From: Chloroflexi bacterium bin125
GTDB taxonomy: Bacteria; Chloroflexota; Dehalococcoidia; Bin125
Direction: 5' to 3'
DNA length: 35,983 bases
Assembly: GCA_002239025.1 (NCBI GenBank)
Contig: MPNM01000003.1
Coordinates: 206,047-242,029, forward strand
Under the pieces are notes generated by a model. It did no database searches. It saw nothing but the letters and a program-made list of their open reading frames with translations, and was not told the DNA's origin. The translations under genes and the position numbers were made by a program. Positions 1 to 8,324 of the stretch are shown here, piece by piece (positions within the stretch are counted from its first letter, which is position 1; each line of letters opens with the position of its first letter).

Positions 1-200
1 AAAACGGCCTCCTCTTCGCCGGAACCCTCGACAGCGTCAAAAGACAAGTCCAGGCCATGATGGACGTCACCCCGGTGACCTGGATCTTTATGTGGCAATA
101 CAACGGGCTCCTCACCCAGGGCCAAATCCTAAGGTCGATGGAAGACTTCTCCGAGAAGGTCCTCCCGGAGTTCGGCGAGTTGGAGAACAACAGAGGGTGA
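1..200 (+). CDS. C-terminal end of a luciferase-like monooxygenase (partial)
   Basis: The reading frame is open from the window edge (codons in phase with base 3) to TGA at 198-200, giving about 65 residues. The tail reads as a short Gly-Thr-x-(Asp/Glu)-x-Val segment, a hydrophobic strand with WIFMWQYNGL, then a helix RSMEDFSEKVLPEF. This matches the usual C-terminus of bacterial luciferase-like flavin or F420-dependent oxidoreductases, where a cofactor-pocket strand precedes a helix ending in xVLPxF/xVMPxF. Only the end is visible, so cofactor, substrate and start cannot be judged. The following 150 bases hold no gene I can support, and the next gene converges on this one. Confidence 0.6.
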   Translation, partial: NGLLFAGTLDSVKRQVQAMMDVTPVTWIFMWQYNGLLTQGQILRSMEDFSEKVLPEFGELENNRG

Positions 201-349
201 GCCCGATCGGAGGAGGCCATCGTTCCTCTTATGGGGAGATTCACGCTCGGATAGAGAGAGGGTCTTCGTCGCTCTCGGCGCCCAACCAGCTGTCTCAGCC
301 AGGGTGCTCGCAAATGGGCCTGCAGGCATCGCTGACCTTGCTCCTCTCC

Positions 350-1921
350 CTAGAATCGGAAACTTTCAAGCATGTGGTCGATTGCAACGGCGTGTTCTGA
401 GATCCGATGCTCGTTCGTGCGAGCGGTCACTACGTACTCCAAGCTTCCGCTCCGGCCAACCTGGATTATACATATCACAGCGGGCTGGTAGCCATGTGGT
501 TTATATCGGAAGTTGATGCGGTACCAATTGTGTCCCTCATAGTCATCCTCGTGTGAGGAGAGGACGTCCCACTGTTGCCACGCGTCCTCCTTCGTGAGAT
601 GCTCCGCCACAGCATCCTTGCACAGTTCTTCTGCAGTCACATGGTCGGCCACATCAACGATGTCTACTGTGAGATAGGCGTCCTGTTCAGTAGAGTTGAG
701 TATGAGCCCTAAGTCATCACAGTGAGTAGAATGCCAACCCGGTGCTGCAGAGATGCTCCAGTAGTAATGGTCGCTCCAGTAAGTGTCCCAAATCGAAACT
801 GTGTCGAGGAACGAAGCTATCGTCCGAGAGAGTTCACGCGCTCCTTCTCCGCGTTTGGACCGAGTCCTTCCTGCGCCCACATAGTCGTGAGCCACATTTA
901 AGTCCGCTGAAATCAGATGCCTAGAGTTTGTAGGAGATGAGAACAGCGACCATTCGACTCGACCAGTGCGCATTCCTGAACCGTCGCCACGGTCGCCTCG
1001 AAGCGAGAGAGAGAAGTTGTTCCGGCTTGATCCCCGCGACCTGCCGTGCCAGGTAGCTGAACCATCGGTCCAGCTACCAGCCTCTTCATGCCACCATCTA
1101 TACATGTCGTCGGCGAAGTCCTGCAAAGAGAAGGCGTTGTCGACCTTTATCACGTTAACGGAGAAGTAGTTATCATCGAGGAAAAAGAGCGTACCTTGTT
1201 GATTAAACTGATTCGGCGTCCAAGCTTGCGGCATGGCGATACTGAAGCCGCCGTTCCCGATGTGGTGAAGGACACTGGCTCCTTGCTTTGAGGCTTCCAA
1301 ATGGTGGACTTTTGGGCTTGTAGGGTGAGTGCCGGATGCTAACAGGTCAAGCGCTTCTTTGACGTCGTCAATGGGAATGGCAAAGCCAATGCCTCCGATG
1401 GATTGCCCTGCCACGGGTGCGAGTACTGAAGTGTTGACGCCAATGGCGTTGCCGTGGGAGTCGAGCAACGGTCCGCCGCTGTTACCTGGGTTGATGGCAG
1501 CATCAGTCTGCAAGCTGTCGACACGCTTTGCTGAGATGATTCCTCGAGTCACCGTTGGGGAACCCTTAAGAAAGTCACTCATCGGATAGCCAATGGCCAC
1601 GACATCCTCACCAACCTGAGCCGAACCTGAGTCACCCAGTGGCAGAGGCTTCAGAGTGAGATTCTCGGAAAGTCGAATACAAGCCAAATCCAAGCTCGGA
1701 TGGACGCCAATGACGAGACCGTTGTGCGTTTCGCCATTAACGAACTCAAGGGTCACCTCCGTATGTGACCCAACTACATGAGAGTTCGTGATCACATTAC
1801 CTGAGAGATCGACGACAAAGCCTGAGCCGCTGCTGCTGGGGGTCCTGATACAAACTAAGCTGGGCTCCGCATCTCGGACGATCTGCGATAATGGAGGGGT
1901 AGAAGGGATTTGGGCTTCCAT
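350..1921 (-). CDS. HtrA-type trypsin-like serine protease with tandem C-terminal domains
   Basis: A serine protease of the S1C (HtrA/DegP) fold. The triad is His48 in TNSHVV, Asp78 in SLDLACI and Ser148 in NPGNSGGP, within residues 25-195. No PDZ domain follows. Instead there are two segments (about 222-378 and 386-523) that both open with a motif like S-I-x-x-x-P-x-x-W and close with a helix ending xxFLDTV or xxMLESF, resembling a tandem pair of PsbP/DUF1795-like domains. There is no signal peptide or membrane segment, so it is probably cytoplasmic or exported by another route, unlike classical DegP. The frame opens at a TTG at 1927, but ATG at 1921 is preferred because GAGGA lies 9 bases upstream of it. 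The gene is visibly less GC-rich than its neighbours, so recent acquisition is possible. The protease call is firm; the tail is inferred. Confidence 0.85.
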   Translation of the reverse strand: MEAQIPSTPPLSQIVRDAEPSLVCIRTPSSSGSGFVVDLSGNVITNSHVVGSHTEVTLEFVNGETHNGLVIGVHPSLDLACIRLSENLTLKPLPLGDSGSAQVGEDVVAIGYPMSDFLKGSPTVTRGIISAKRVDSLQTDAAINPGNSGGPLLDSHGNAIGVNTSVLAPVAGQSIGGIGFAIPIDDVKEALDLLASGTHPTSPKVHHLEASKQGASVLHHIGNGGFSIAMPQAWTPNQFNQQGTLFFLDDNYFSVNVIKVDNAFSLQDFADDMYRWWHEEAGSWTDGSATWHGRSRGSSRNNFSLSLRGDRGDGSGMRTGRVEWSLFSSPTNSRHLISADLNVAHDYVGAGRTRSKRGEGARELSRTIASFLDTVSIWDTYWSDHYYWSISAAPGWHSTHCDDLGLILNSTEQDAYLTVDIVDVADHVTAEELCKDAVAEHLTKEDAWQQWDVLSSHEDDYEGHNWYRINFRYKPHGYQPAVICIIQVGRSGSLEYVVTARTNEHRISEHAVAIDHMLESFRF

Positions 1922-1988
1922 AGCCAAGAGTCCTCTTTGTCACGGTTGGCAGAAATGCCTGCACGGGCTGCCGGAATCCAAAATCGGC

Positions 1989-2071
1989 CTAACTCAATCG
2001 ATCCAGGATCAACCCCAGATTCGACGGGTCCGACCGCAGCTCTCCGACCGGGAAGCTCCTCACGACCTCAG
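1989..2071 (-). pseudogene. Duplicated 3' end of a ketopantoate-reductase-like gene
   Basis: This stretch encodes on the minus strand the last roughly 27 codons, plus TAG stop, of a protein almost identical to the C-terminus of the reductase at 2339-3370. Over bases 2000-2071 it differs from 2350-2421 at only three positions. Two are silent (Ser AGC/AGT, Gly GGG/GGC) and one is Leu for Met. Upstream of the block the similarity stops abruptly and no reading frame continues. The pattern of silent change suggests the tail came from a once-functional paralog rather than from a very recent copying event. It is now only a remnant. Confidence 0.75.
2000..2071. repeat. Direct repeat, copy A (72 bp, 350 bp from copy B)
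   Basis: Matches 2350-2421 at 69 of 72 positions at a constant offset of 350 bases. The two copies bracket the small membrane-protein gene at 2079-2315. The homology ends 7 bases from that gene's stop codon. Confidence 0.9.
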
Positions 2072-2078
2072 TGGCCGG

Positions 2079-2315
2079 CTACAGCTGAGTCAGCAGCGCC
2101 ACCGCGCCGATGATGACCGCTGCTATCCCGATCATTGCGATCAGCAGACGATTGACAATTCGTTGTTCCATCGCCTGGAGTTCCAGACGGAGATCGTCCT
2201 TAGTGACCAAGTCCTCAAACCCTTCTGACACCGCCTCAGTGAACTCGTCAGCCTGAGCGTCGTTCGCGCCGATATCCACAATGCTGCGGCGAATCCGAAT
2301 TGGGTTTAGAGCCAT
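2079..2315 (-). CDS. Small coiled-coil membrane protein (paralog of 4485-4721)
   Basis: A 78-residue protein: a basic N-terminus (NPIRIRRS), an acidic helical region with TKDDLRLELQAMEQR that looks like a short coiled coil, then one hydrophobic helix at about residues 54-74 reaching the C-terminus. It is probably tail-anchored in the membrane with its head in the cytoplasm. The frame opens at GTG 2321, but ATG at 2315 is chosen because a full AGGAGG lies 8 bases upstream. A clear homolog of the same length lies at 4485-4721 (shared N-terminal R-I-R-R, the I-G-A run, and TKDD before the helix). The layout resembles DUF1640/coiled-coil membrane proteins, but I do not recognise a function. It follows the reductase gene in the same direction with a 23-base gap. 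Confidence 0.8.
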   Translation of the reverse strand: MALNPIRIRRSIVDIGANDAQADEFTEAVSEGFEDLVTKDDLRLELQAMEQRIVNRLLIAMIGIAAVIIGAVALLTQL

Positions 2316-2338
2316 GTCCACGACCTCCTGAGGCCAGT

Positions 2339-3370
2339 CTACCCAAGCCGATCCATGATCAAGCCCAGATTCGACGGGTCCGACCGCAGCTCTCCGACCG
2401 GGAAACTCCTCACGACCTCAGCCACCGCAGCGTTTGCCGGCGTTGCGATCTCTACAGCTTTGCCCTGTTCCACGACCCACCCGTTCAGCGCATCAATCTC
2501 CACCCTGCGCTGACGGATCACGTCCTGCAAGAAACTCGGCCGACCTGCTCCCAGCGCTTGCGCGCCGGCGATCAACTCCGCATCGAGCTCCGACGAATCG
2601 CCTCCATTGGCGACATCGACGAACTTCTGCGCGTCGATGCCCCAGACGCCGTCGATGTTGTGACCGTGAGCCCTGCCGACCTCGATCACCTCGGCCGCGA
2701 TCCGGATGCACAGCCAGCGAGTGTCGTCTCGGGCGCGGACCTCTCCCGATCCATATCCCGACAGCCCAGCAATCGGATTCGCCATGCAGTTCACCGCGAG
2801 CTTGCCCCAGCGCTCGCCCCACAGATTCGTCGTCGATTCCGATCCGGCCACGTGATTCATCATCGCTGCGATGTCACGCGCCCGGTCGGAATCCGAGCCG
2901 TCCAGCTCGCCGATTTTGAAGCCCAGTGTCCGTGTGTCGGTGCGCATGCAATGGCCCGGCTCGTACATTCCCGCGCCGATCGTGATCACGCAGCCCAGCG
3001 TCCGCTCGCGACCAGCAATCGCTGCCACTCGCTCGTCATTGATTCCGTTCTGGAAATCAACGACAGCGCCATCGTCCCTAACCAGCGGCGAGATGAACGA
3101 CGTCGCCCATTCGGTGTCATAACTCTTGACGGCGACGATGCCGATATCGAACGGCTCCGAAATCGCCTGCGCCTCATACAGATGCCGCGCATCGACGGGC
3201 ATGCGAATATCGCCGATCAACGGACCGCTCAGCCGGAGTCCGTTCTGCTTCATCTCGTTGATGTGCTCGACCCAGTGGTCGAACAGTGTCACCTGGTAGC
3301 CGGCGCGCGTGAGCATCCCACCGACGACACCGCCAATGGCGCCGGCTCCGATGATGCCGATTCGAGTCAT
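2339..3370 (-). CDS. 2-dehydropantoate 2-reductase (ApbA/PanE) family oxidoreductase
   Basis: An NAD(P)-dependent reductase of the ketopantoate reductase family, which converts 2-dehydropantoate to pantoate in pantothenate/CoA synthesis; many relatives act on other 2-oxo acids. The N-terminus carries the Rossmann motif G-A-G-A-I-G (residues 8-13). The catalytic Lys sits in WGKLAVNCMANP with the usual Asn four residues later. At 343 residues it is slightly longer than the typical 290-310. ATG at 3370 has AAGGA upstream. It follows the MaoC gene by about 16 bases and is probably its operon partner, so a role in a CoA-ester or 2-oxo-acid pathway is as likely as vitamin synthesis. Its last codons are duplicated at 1989-2071. 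Confidence 0.85.
   Translation of the reverse strand: MTRIGIIGAGAIGGVVGGMLTRAGYQVTLFDHWVEHINEMKQNGLRLSGPLIGDIRMPVDARHLYEAQAISEPFDIGIVAVKSYDTEWATSFISPLVRDDGAVVDFQNGINDERVAAIAGRERTLGCVITIGAGMYEPGHCMRTDTRTLGFKIGELDGSDSDRARDIAAMMNHVAGSESTTNLWGERWGKLAVNCMANPIAGLSGYGSGEVRARDDTRWLCIRIAAEVIEVGRAHGHNIDGVWGIDAQKFVDVANGGDSSELDAELIAGAQALGAGRPSFLQDVIRQRRVEIDALNGWVVEQGKAVEIATPANAAVAEVVRSFPVGELRSDPSNLGLIMDRLG
2350..2421. repeat. Direct repeat, copy B (3' end of the reductase gene)
   Basis: This is the coding 3' end of the reductase gene and is 69/72 identical to bases 2000-2071. See copy A. Confidence 0.9.
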
Positions 3371-3386
3371 GTCCGTGTCCTTTGTG

Positions 3387-3851
3387 TTAGCTGCGGCGAG
3401 GTAGACGTACCGTCGCCCAGCCTGGCGTGGTCACGCCGAGTCGGTCGTTCTCCAGCCAGACCTCGAGCTCGATGAGTCCGTGCTCGTCGTCGAGTTCTGA
3501 TTTGCCGGTGACCTTGCCACGAGCGTGTACCTGGTCCTCGGGAATGTTCATCCGCCGCATCTCAAAGCGGAACTTGCTCATCCATCCCGAAGGTCCGGCC
3601 CAGTCGGTCACCACGCGGCAGAGCGCCGCTTGCGTCCAACCGGTGTTGTAGAAGATTGCCGGATGCCCGGCCTCGGCCGCAAACTCGGGATCGTGGTGGA
3701 CCGGATAGAAGTCCTGCGATCCCGATACCTGCTCAACCATCTTGGTCCAGTCGAGCGTCAGATCGTAGCCCTCAATCAGGTCGCCGACGCGGACGTCGTC
3801 CCAGTAGGTCTGTTCGGTTGAGACACTGTTCTGTGCGCTCTTGGTGGTCAT
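3387..3851 (-). CDS. MaoC-like dehydratase, catalytic-type subunit
   Basis: A 154-residue hotdog-fold protein of the MaoC/hydratase-2 family, which adds water to or removes it from acyl-CoA thioesters. It carries the hydratase-2 style D-x-x-x-x-H signature (QDFYPVHHDPEFA, about residues 42-54), the Asp/His pair expected in an active subunit. The frame continues upstream, but ATG at 3851 is chosen because it overlaps the stop of the preceding gene as ATGA, typical of translationally coupled partners. Paired with the upstream MaoC-N type protein it should form a heteromeric (R)-specific enoyl-CoA hydratase or beta-hydroxyacyl dehydratase. The substrate is unknown. Confidence 0.85.
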   Translation of the reverse strand: MTTKSAQNSVSTEQTYWDDVRVGDLIEGYDLTLDWTKMVEQVSGSQDFYPVHHDPEFAAEAGHPAIFYNTGWTQAALCRVVTDWAGPSGWMSKFRFEMRRMNIPEDQVHARGKVTGKSELDDEHGLIELEVWLENDRLGVTTPGWATVRLPRRS

Positions 3852-4396
3852 AGCGGTCGCTCGCCTTCTTCCGATTCGACTTGTTCGGGAGTCCGATGCG
3901 TACATAACGTGTTGGTGCCAACTGCGACCAACTCGCCGTCCTGGTTGGTGATGCGCATCTCCGTCTTGATCCAGACCGAGCGTGGATCGAGCTTGATTGA
4001 TTTCTCGTAGATGTCAATCACTTCTGTCTGAGAGGACAGGTGATCACCAACCTTCGCCGGCCGGATGTACTCCCACTCAGTGTTGAGATTGATGTTTCGT
4101 TCTCCCCGAGTCGGCACCTGCAGGAGCAGGCTGACGCCCTCGTCGGAAGACGGCGGCCACACACCGGACCCGGCAAAGTAGCGGGTCATCACCGGTGGGG
4201 CGATCACCGATCCCCACTCCGACTGCTTGCCGTACTGAGGGTCGAGGAACAGCGGATTCGTGTCCTCAACCATGTGGCAGTGGCGTCGAATGCTGTCATA
4301 TTCAACCGGATACCGACCGGGAACGACCTCCGTTTTCCGCCCCATCCACTCGCGACGAACCGCGTCAATGTCGTAGCGTCCTGTAACGCGAACCAT
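3848..4396 (-). CDS. MaoC family N-terminal-type dehydratase subunit
   Basis: A 182-residue hotdog protein of the FAS1-type/MaoC-N class. The expected region reads VEDTNPLFLDPQYG, followed by IAPPVMTRYF. The His usually found in NPLH is Phe here, so this subunit is probably non-catalytic and supports the partner encoded immediately downstream, which keeps the His. The two genes overlap by four bases, as in two-gene heterodimeric MaoC hydratases. The start is ATG at 4396. The gene is transcribed away from the small membrane-protein gene at 4485; the 88 bases between them hold both start regions. Confidence 0.82.
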   Translation of the reverse strand: MVRVTGRYDIDAVRREWMGRKTEVVPGRYPVEYDSIRRHCHMVEDTNPLFLDPQYGKQSEWGSVIAPPVMTRYFAGSGVWPPSSDEGVSLLLQVPTRGERNINLNTEWEYIRPAKVGDHLSSQTEVIDIYEKSIKLDPRSVWIKTEMRITNQDGELVAVGTNTLCTHRTPEQVESEEGERPL

Positions 4397-4484
4397 CGTC
4401 GTTCTCCGGTGACAAAGGCCTATCCCCGTGGCTAGGCTGAGGCTACCAGACTGTTAGGCGTCGTCCGTTTCGAGGAGTGAAGCG

Positions 4485-4721
4485 ATGTCCGTAATGACCC
4501 CGATTCTGCGGATACGTAGGGTGCTCCGCTCGATTGGAGCCACCTCGCAACAATCTGACGATTTCGCCGATGCAATGTCCGCCTATCCAACCAAAGACGA
4601 CTTCCAGCAACGGCTTGACACGATGTTCGCTCAACAGTTCAACCGAATCATGTTCGGCATCATCGTGGTCGTTGGCCTGGCGGTGGCAATCATCACCGTG
4701 TTGATGGTGGCATTGGACTGA
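4485..4721 (+). CDS. Small coiled-coil membrane protein (paralog of 2079-2315)
   Basis: A 78-residue protein with a basic start (LRIRRVLRSIGA), a polar helix with TKDDFQQRLDTM, and a C-terminal hydrophobic helix (about residues 52-77) likely to anchor it in the membrane. GAGGAG lies 7 bases upstream of ATG 4485. It is the same length as the protein at 2079-2315 and has the same order of elements, so the two are paralogs about 2.2 kb apart on opposite strands. It lies alone on the plus strand between the minus-strand MaoC and crotonase genes and ends 4 bases before the crotonase stop. Function unrecognised. Confidence 0.8.
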   Translation: MSVMTPILRIRRVLRSIGATSQQSDDFADAMSAYPTKDDFQQRLDTMFAQQFNRIMFGIIVVVGLAVAIITVLMVALD

Positions 4722-4725
4722 GTCC

Positions 4726-5604
4726 CTAGCGCGACTCACTCCGAGGACCAAACGGCTCTGGACGGAACGGTTCATCGCGAGCTCGCAGGAAGGCCCCGAA
4801 TCCACCTGTTTCCTTCGCCGCGTCGAGATGCGCGACCTCTGGTCCATCGGCCGACGCCTCAACCATCGTCGAGAGCATCGAACCAACATTGAGCGCATTG
4901 CGCAGACCCATCGCCTCAAGGCCGCGAGCCGTAATCAGCTTGTTGTAGCGAACCGAGTGCGAGGGCACGAGCGCTAGCCGCCGCGCCAGCGCATCGGCCT
5001 TCTCCATCAGATCCTCGACCGGGACAATCTCATTGATCACGCCGATTCGCAGCGCCTCCTGAGCGTCAAAGTGGTCGCCGGTCAACGCGTATCGATGCGC
5101 GGTCTTCCAACCCGCCAACGCCGCAAACAGCACCGAGCTGTTCGAGATCATCCGAACCTCAGGCTGGGCGAAGACAGCTCGATCAGTCGCGATCGTGATG
5201 TCGGCCGCCAGCGAGTACCAGAATCCACCGCCGATGCACCAGCCGTTGACCGCGGCAATGATCGGCGTCTCCAGCGTCATCAAATGCATCATCATGTCGG
5301 GGTTCTTCGATGAGAAGCGGAACCAGCGCTCGAGGTGCTCGGAGACCGGCTGCGTCGGTCCGCCAACCTCACTGTCAATCCCACCGGCGATGTTGTAGCC
5401 CGACGAGAATGCCCGTCCCGCGCCGGTGAAGATGATCGCTCGTGCCGTCGGATCGGCATTGGCCACATCCAGCGCGTGATGGAACTCCTGCTCAAGTGCA
5501 GGCGTGATCGCGTTCAGGGTCTCCGGGTTGTTCCAGGTAATCGTGACAACCGGACCGTCTTGTTCGTACAGAATGTTCTCGTAGTCGGGCATCATGACGC
5601 TCAT
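4726..5604 (-). CDS. Enoyl-CoA hydratase/isomerase (crotonase) family protein
   Basis: A 292-residue crotonase-fold enzyme acting on acyl-CoA esters. Seen are the N-terminal strand TITWNNPETLNAI, the first oxyanion segment GAGRAFSSGYNI, and the second NGWCIGGGF. By eye the first catalytic acid of classical hydratases is kept (Glu in the PEVRM segment), while the second appears replaced (TAHRYALTG where hydratases have an Glu in that helix). Isomerase, lyase or another crotonase activity is therefore as plausible as hydratase. The start is uncertain: ATGs lie at 5604, 5595 and 5592, with no strong ribosome-binding site. It is divergent from the CoA-transferase array at 5678. Confidence 0.85.
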   Translation of the reverse strand: MSVMMPDYENILYEQDGPVVTITWNNPETLNAITPALEQEFHHALDVANADPTARAIIFTGAGRAFSSGYNIAGGIDSEVGGPTQPVSEHLERWFRFSSKNPDMMMHLMTLETPIIAAVNGWCIGGGFWYSLAADITIATDRAVFAQPEVRMISNSSVLFAALAGWKTAHRYALTGDHFDAQEALRIGVINEIVPVEDLMEKADALARRLALVPSHSVRYNKLITARGLEAMGLRNALNVGSMLSTMVEASADGPEVAHLDAAKETGGFGAFLRARDEPFRPEPFGPRSESR

Positions 5605-5677
5605 TTCTCGCGCTCTTGAGGTTCAATCAGAGTCTACGCGCCACTCTCCCGTAACCTGAGCCCTTGGGGAGGCCCGA

Positions 5678-6958
5678 ATGCCCGGACCACTCGATGGCAT
5701 CAAGGTGCTCGAACTGACCCAGATCATCGCCGGTCCATACTGCGGTGTCGCGCTCGCTGATCTCGGCGCAGATGTTGTCAAGCTCGAGTCACCCGTCGGC
5801 GACGCCTCGCGAAAGATTGCACAATTCGCACCCGGCGAAAGCAAGGCCTTCCACGCCCTCAACCGTGGCAAACGAGGACTGGTCATCAACCTGGCAACGA
5901 CTGAAGGACAGGCGGTGGCCCACCAGCTCATCCCCCACTTCGATGTGTTTGTCACCAACGTGCGCCCTGGTGTTGCGGACCGAATCGGGATGGACTACGA
6001 CACGCTGCGCCAGATTCGCTCCGACCTGATCTACTTCGATGTCACAGGCTTTGGAGATCGCGGACCAAGCGCTCACCGCGCCGGGTCCGACGCGATGGTT
6101 CAGGCTTACTCGGGACTGGTCGCCGGAGATCTGAAGGTCGGACCGGATGGAGCGCCTGAACAAATCACGGCTTCCGCGCCGTCCGATTACATCGCTGCCC
6201 TGGGTGGTGCGATGGGAGTCTGCGCCGCCCTCTTTCACCGAGAACGAACCGGCGAAGGTCAGCGCATCTCGGGCACACTCCTCGGAGCCGGACTCGCGCT
6301 GCAAACGCCATGGGTCGCCGACGTGCCCGTCTCAGACTCAATCCTGCTCGAACCACTGCGCCGGATGATGACGGAAATGCGGGTATCAGGAGCCTCATAC
6401 GCAGAAATGATTGAAGCGAGACGCAGCCGTCCCAACCAGGGCAAGGCTTTCCGAATCTACTACTCCGGCTATCCGGTCAAGGACGGCGCAATCATCCTCG
6501 GCGCCCTGACCCCTCAAAACCGCGACCAGATTCGCACCGCCCTCGAAATCACCAATGACCCCACGGACAACGACGACTTCAATGCAATCGGCCCCGACGC
6601 GGACGCCATCGTCGCTCGCGTCGAAGAGCAGATCAAAGCAAAGCTCGCGAGCGGCACAATGACTGAATGGATCCGCAAGCTCGATGCCGCCGGAGCGCCG
6701 GCCTCGCCCGTCAACTGGATGGAAGACATGCCCGACGATCCCCAGGTCGCCGCGATGAACCTGATGAGACCAGTCGAACACCCACTCACCGGCCCCGAGC
6801 GCCACGTCGGCCCCCTGGTAAACATGTCCAAGACCGCAACCGGAACCAGCCGTCCTGCGCCACCCCTCGATGCCGAAACCGACGACATCCTCCGCGAACA
6901 CGGCTTCAGCGACGAAATGATCGCGTCATTGCGCGAAACGGGCGCTGTCGGCGCTTGA
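5678..6958 (+). CDS. CaiB/BaiF class III CoA-transferase, copy 1
   Basis: A family III CoA-transferase, 426 residues, moving CoA between carboxylic acids through an aspartyl-CoA intermediate. The N-terminus G-I-K-V-L-E-L-T-Q-I-I-A-G-P, the LGADVVKLE strand and the catalytic Asp170 (APSDY) are all present, followed by CAALFHRERTGEGQ. A GGGGAGG site lies just upstream of ATG 5678. It is the first of three tandem paralogs. It differs most from the other two, which share features such as FLINARPGVP and DEKVDE that it lacks. It is divergent from the crotonase gene, and both probably use the 73-base space between them for promoters. Substrates are unknown. Confidence 0.92.
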   Translation: MPGPLDGIKVLELTQIIAGPYCGVALADLGADVVKLESPVGDASRKIAQFAPGESKAFHALNRGKRGLVINLATTEGQAVAHQLIPHFDVFVTNVRPGVADRIGMDYDTLRQIRSDLIYFDVTGFGDRGPSAHRAGSDAMVQAYSGLVAGDLKVGPDGAPEQITASAPSDYIAALGGAMGVCAALFHRERTGEGQRISGTLLGAGLALQTPWVADVPVSDSILLEPLRRMMTEMRVSGASYAEMIEARRSRPNQGKAFRIYYSGYPVKDGAIILGALTPQNRDQIRTALEITNDPTDNDDFNAIGPDADAIVARVEEQIKAKLASGTMTEWIRKLDAAGAPASPVNWMEDMPDDPQVAAMNLMRPVEHPLTGPERHVGPLVNMSKTATGTSRPAPPLDAETDDILREHGFSDEMIASLRETGAVGA

Positions 6959-7013
6959 ATCGGAAACTGGTTGCCTATCCTCTGCGCAACTGCAATCCCG
7001 ACAGGAGACTCCA

Positions 7014-8315
7014 ATGCCCGGTGCGCTTGATGGAATCAAAGTCCTCGAAGTCACTCAGATCATCGCCGGACCGATGTGCGGAGTCATGCTCTCCGACATG
7101 GGCGCCGATGTGATCAAGATCGAATCTGCCGCCGGCGACGGCATGCGTCTGCTCGGCCAATTCGCGCCTGGCGAGAGCAAGGGCTTCCACGTCTTCAATC
7201 GCGGCAAGCGAGGCATGGTCCTCAACCTTCAGGATCCCGATGGGCAGGCCGTGGTCCAGAAGTTGATCTCGGAGATGGATGTCTTCCTGATCAATGCCCG
7301 GCCCGGAGTGCCGGAACGTCTCAGCATCGACTATGAGAGCCTCCGCGCACACAAGCCCGACCTGATCTACCTCGAAAACACCGCCTACGGCCCCACTGGA
7401 CCATCGGCTCACCGCGCCGGCGCTGACATCATTGCCCAGGCGTATTCGGGCCTCATGGCCGGTGACGAAAAGGTCGATGAGCACGGCGGACCGGACCTCA
7501 TCACAGCCACCACTCCCGCCGACTTCGTTGCGGCCTTCACCAGCACGATCGCGATCTGCGCCGCCCTCTTCCACCGCGAGCGCACCGGTGAAGGCCAGAA
7601 GATCGATACCTCGCTGCTGGCCGGGGCACTGGTGTTGCAGAACGCCTTCACCTCACGCTTGCCGGTCTCCGATGCGATCATGCTCGATCCCATCCTCAAC
7701 GGGCTCGCCGCAGTCCGTGAGCGGGGCGGCAGTTACCGCGAATTGCTCGGAGCGCGAGGCGGTCTCCGCGCCCTGGTCGGAGGCGCATTCTTCCTCTACT
7801 ACGGCGGCTACCAGACTTCAGACGGCGCAATCATGCTCGGTTGCGTCACGCCGCCCAATCGACAACAGGTGCGGGAGGCGCTCGGGCTGCAGCCCGGAGA
7901 CGATCCGACTGACGACGGCGATTTCAACGCACTTGCTGACGGTTCGGAAGAGATTGTCGCTCACGTCCGCGCGCAGATCTCGGAACGATTCGCGTCCGAC
8001 ACCACCGAGAACTGGGTCGCCAAACTCGACGCCGTCGGCGCGCCGGCCTCGCAAGTCAACATTCCTGAGGAGATGATCGATGACCCGCAGGTCCAGGCGC
8101 TGGGCATCATGGTCGACCTCGAACATCCGCTCACCGGACCCGAGCAGATGGTTGGTCCGCCGTTCAACATGTCGGCAACGCCGCCTCAGGCCAAAGGGGC
8201 AGCGCCTCCGCTTGACGGCGACACCAACGAGGTGCTGATCGAGTACGGCTACAGTGCCGAAGAAGTCGCGGCCCTTCGCTCATCCGGCGCCGTAGGTCTG
8301 CCTTCCGACAGCTAG
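7014..8315 (+). CDS. CaiB/BaiF class III CoA-transferase, copy 2
   Basis: A 433-residue family III CoA-transferase with catalytic Asp170 (TTPADF) and the same motif order as copy 1. It starts at ATG 7014 with AGGAG 6 bases upstream, 55 bases after copy 1. Copies 2 and 3 are much closer to each other than to copy 1; both have a QIIAGPMCGVMLSD N-terminus and an LYYGGYQT segment. It is probably co-transcribed with copy 3, whose start lies 9 bases after this stop. Two close copies in tandem could form a heterodimer, since this family works as interlocked dimers, or serve different acids. Confidence 0.92.
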   Translation: MPGALDGIKVLEVTQIIAGPMCGVMLSDMGADVIKIESAAGDGMRLLGQFAPGESKGFHVFNRGKRGMVLNLQDPDGQAVVQKLISEMDVFLINARPGVPERLSIDYESLRAHKPDLIYLENTAYGPTGPSAHRAGADIIAQAYSGLMAGDEKVDEHGGPDLITATTPADFVAAFTSTIAICAALFHRERTGEGQKIDTSLLAGALVLQNAFTSRLPVSDAIMLDPILNGLAAVRERGGSYRELLGARGGLRALVGGAFFLYYGGYQTSDGAIMLGCVTPPNRQQVREALGLQPGDDPTDDGDFNALADGSEEIVAHVRAQISERFASDTTENWVAKLDAVGAPASQVNIPEEMIDDPQVQALGIMVDLEHPLTGPEQMVGPPFNMSATPPQAKGAAPPLDGDTNEVLIEYGYSAEEVAALRSSGAVGLPSDS

Positions 8316-8324
8316 GAGCCGCGT

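Noticed and set aside
2300-3475. A 391-codon open frame on the plus strand
   Set aside because: It is antisense to the ketopantoate-reductase-like gene and Arg/His-rich without recognisable motifs.
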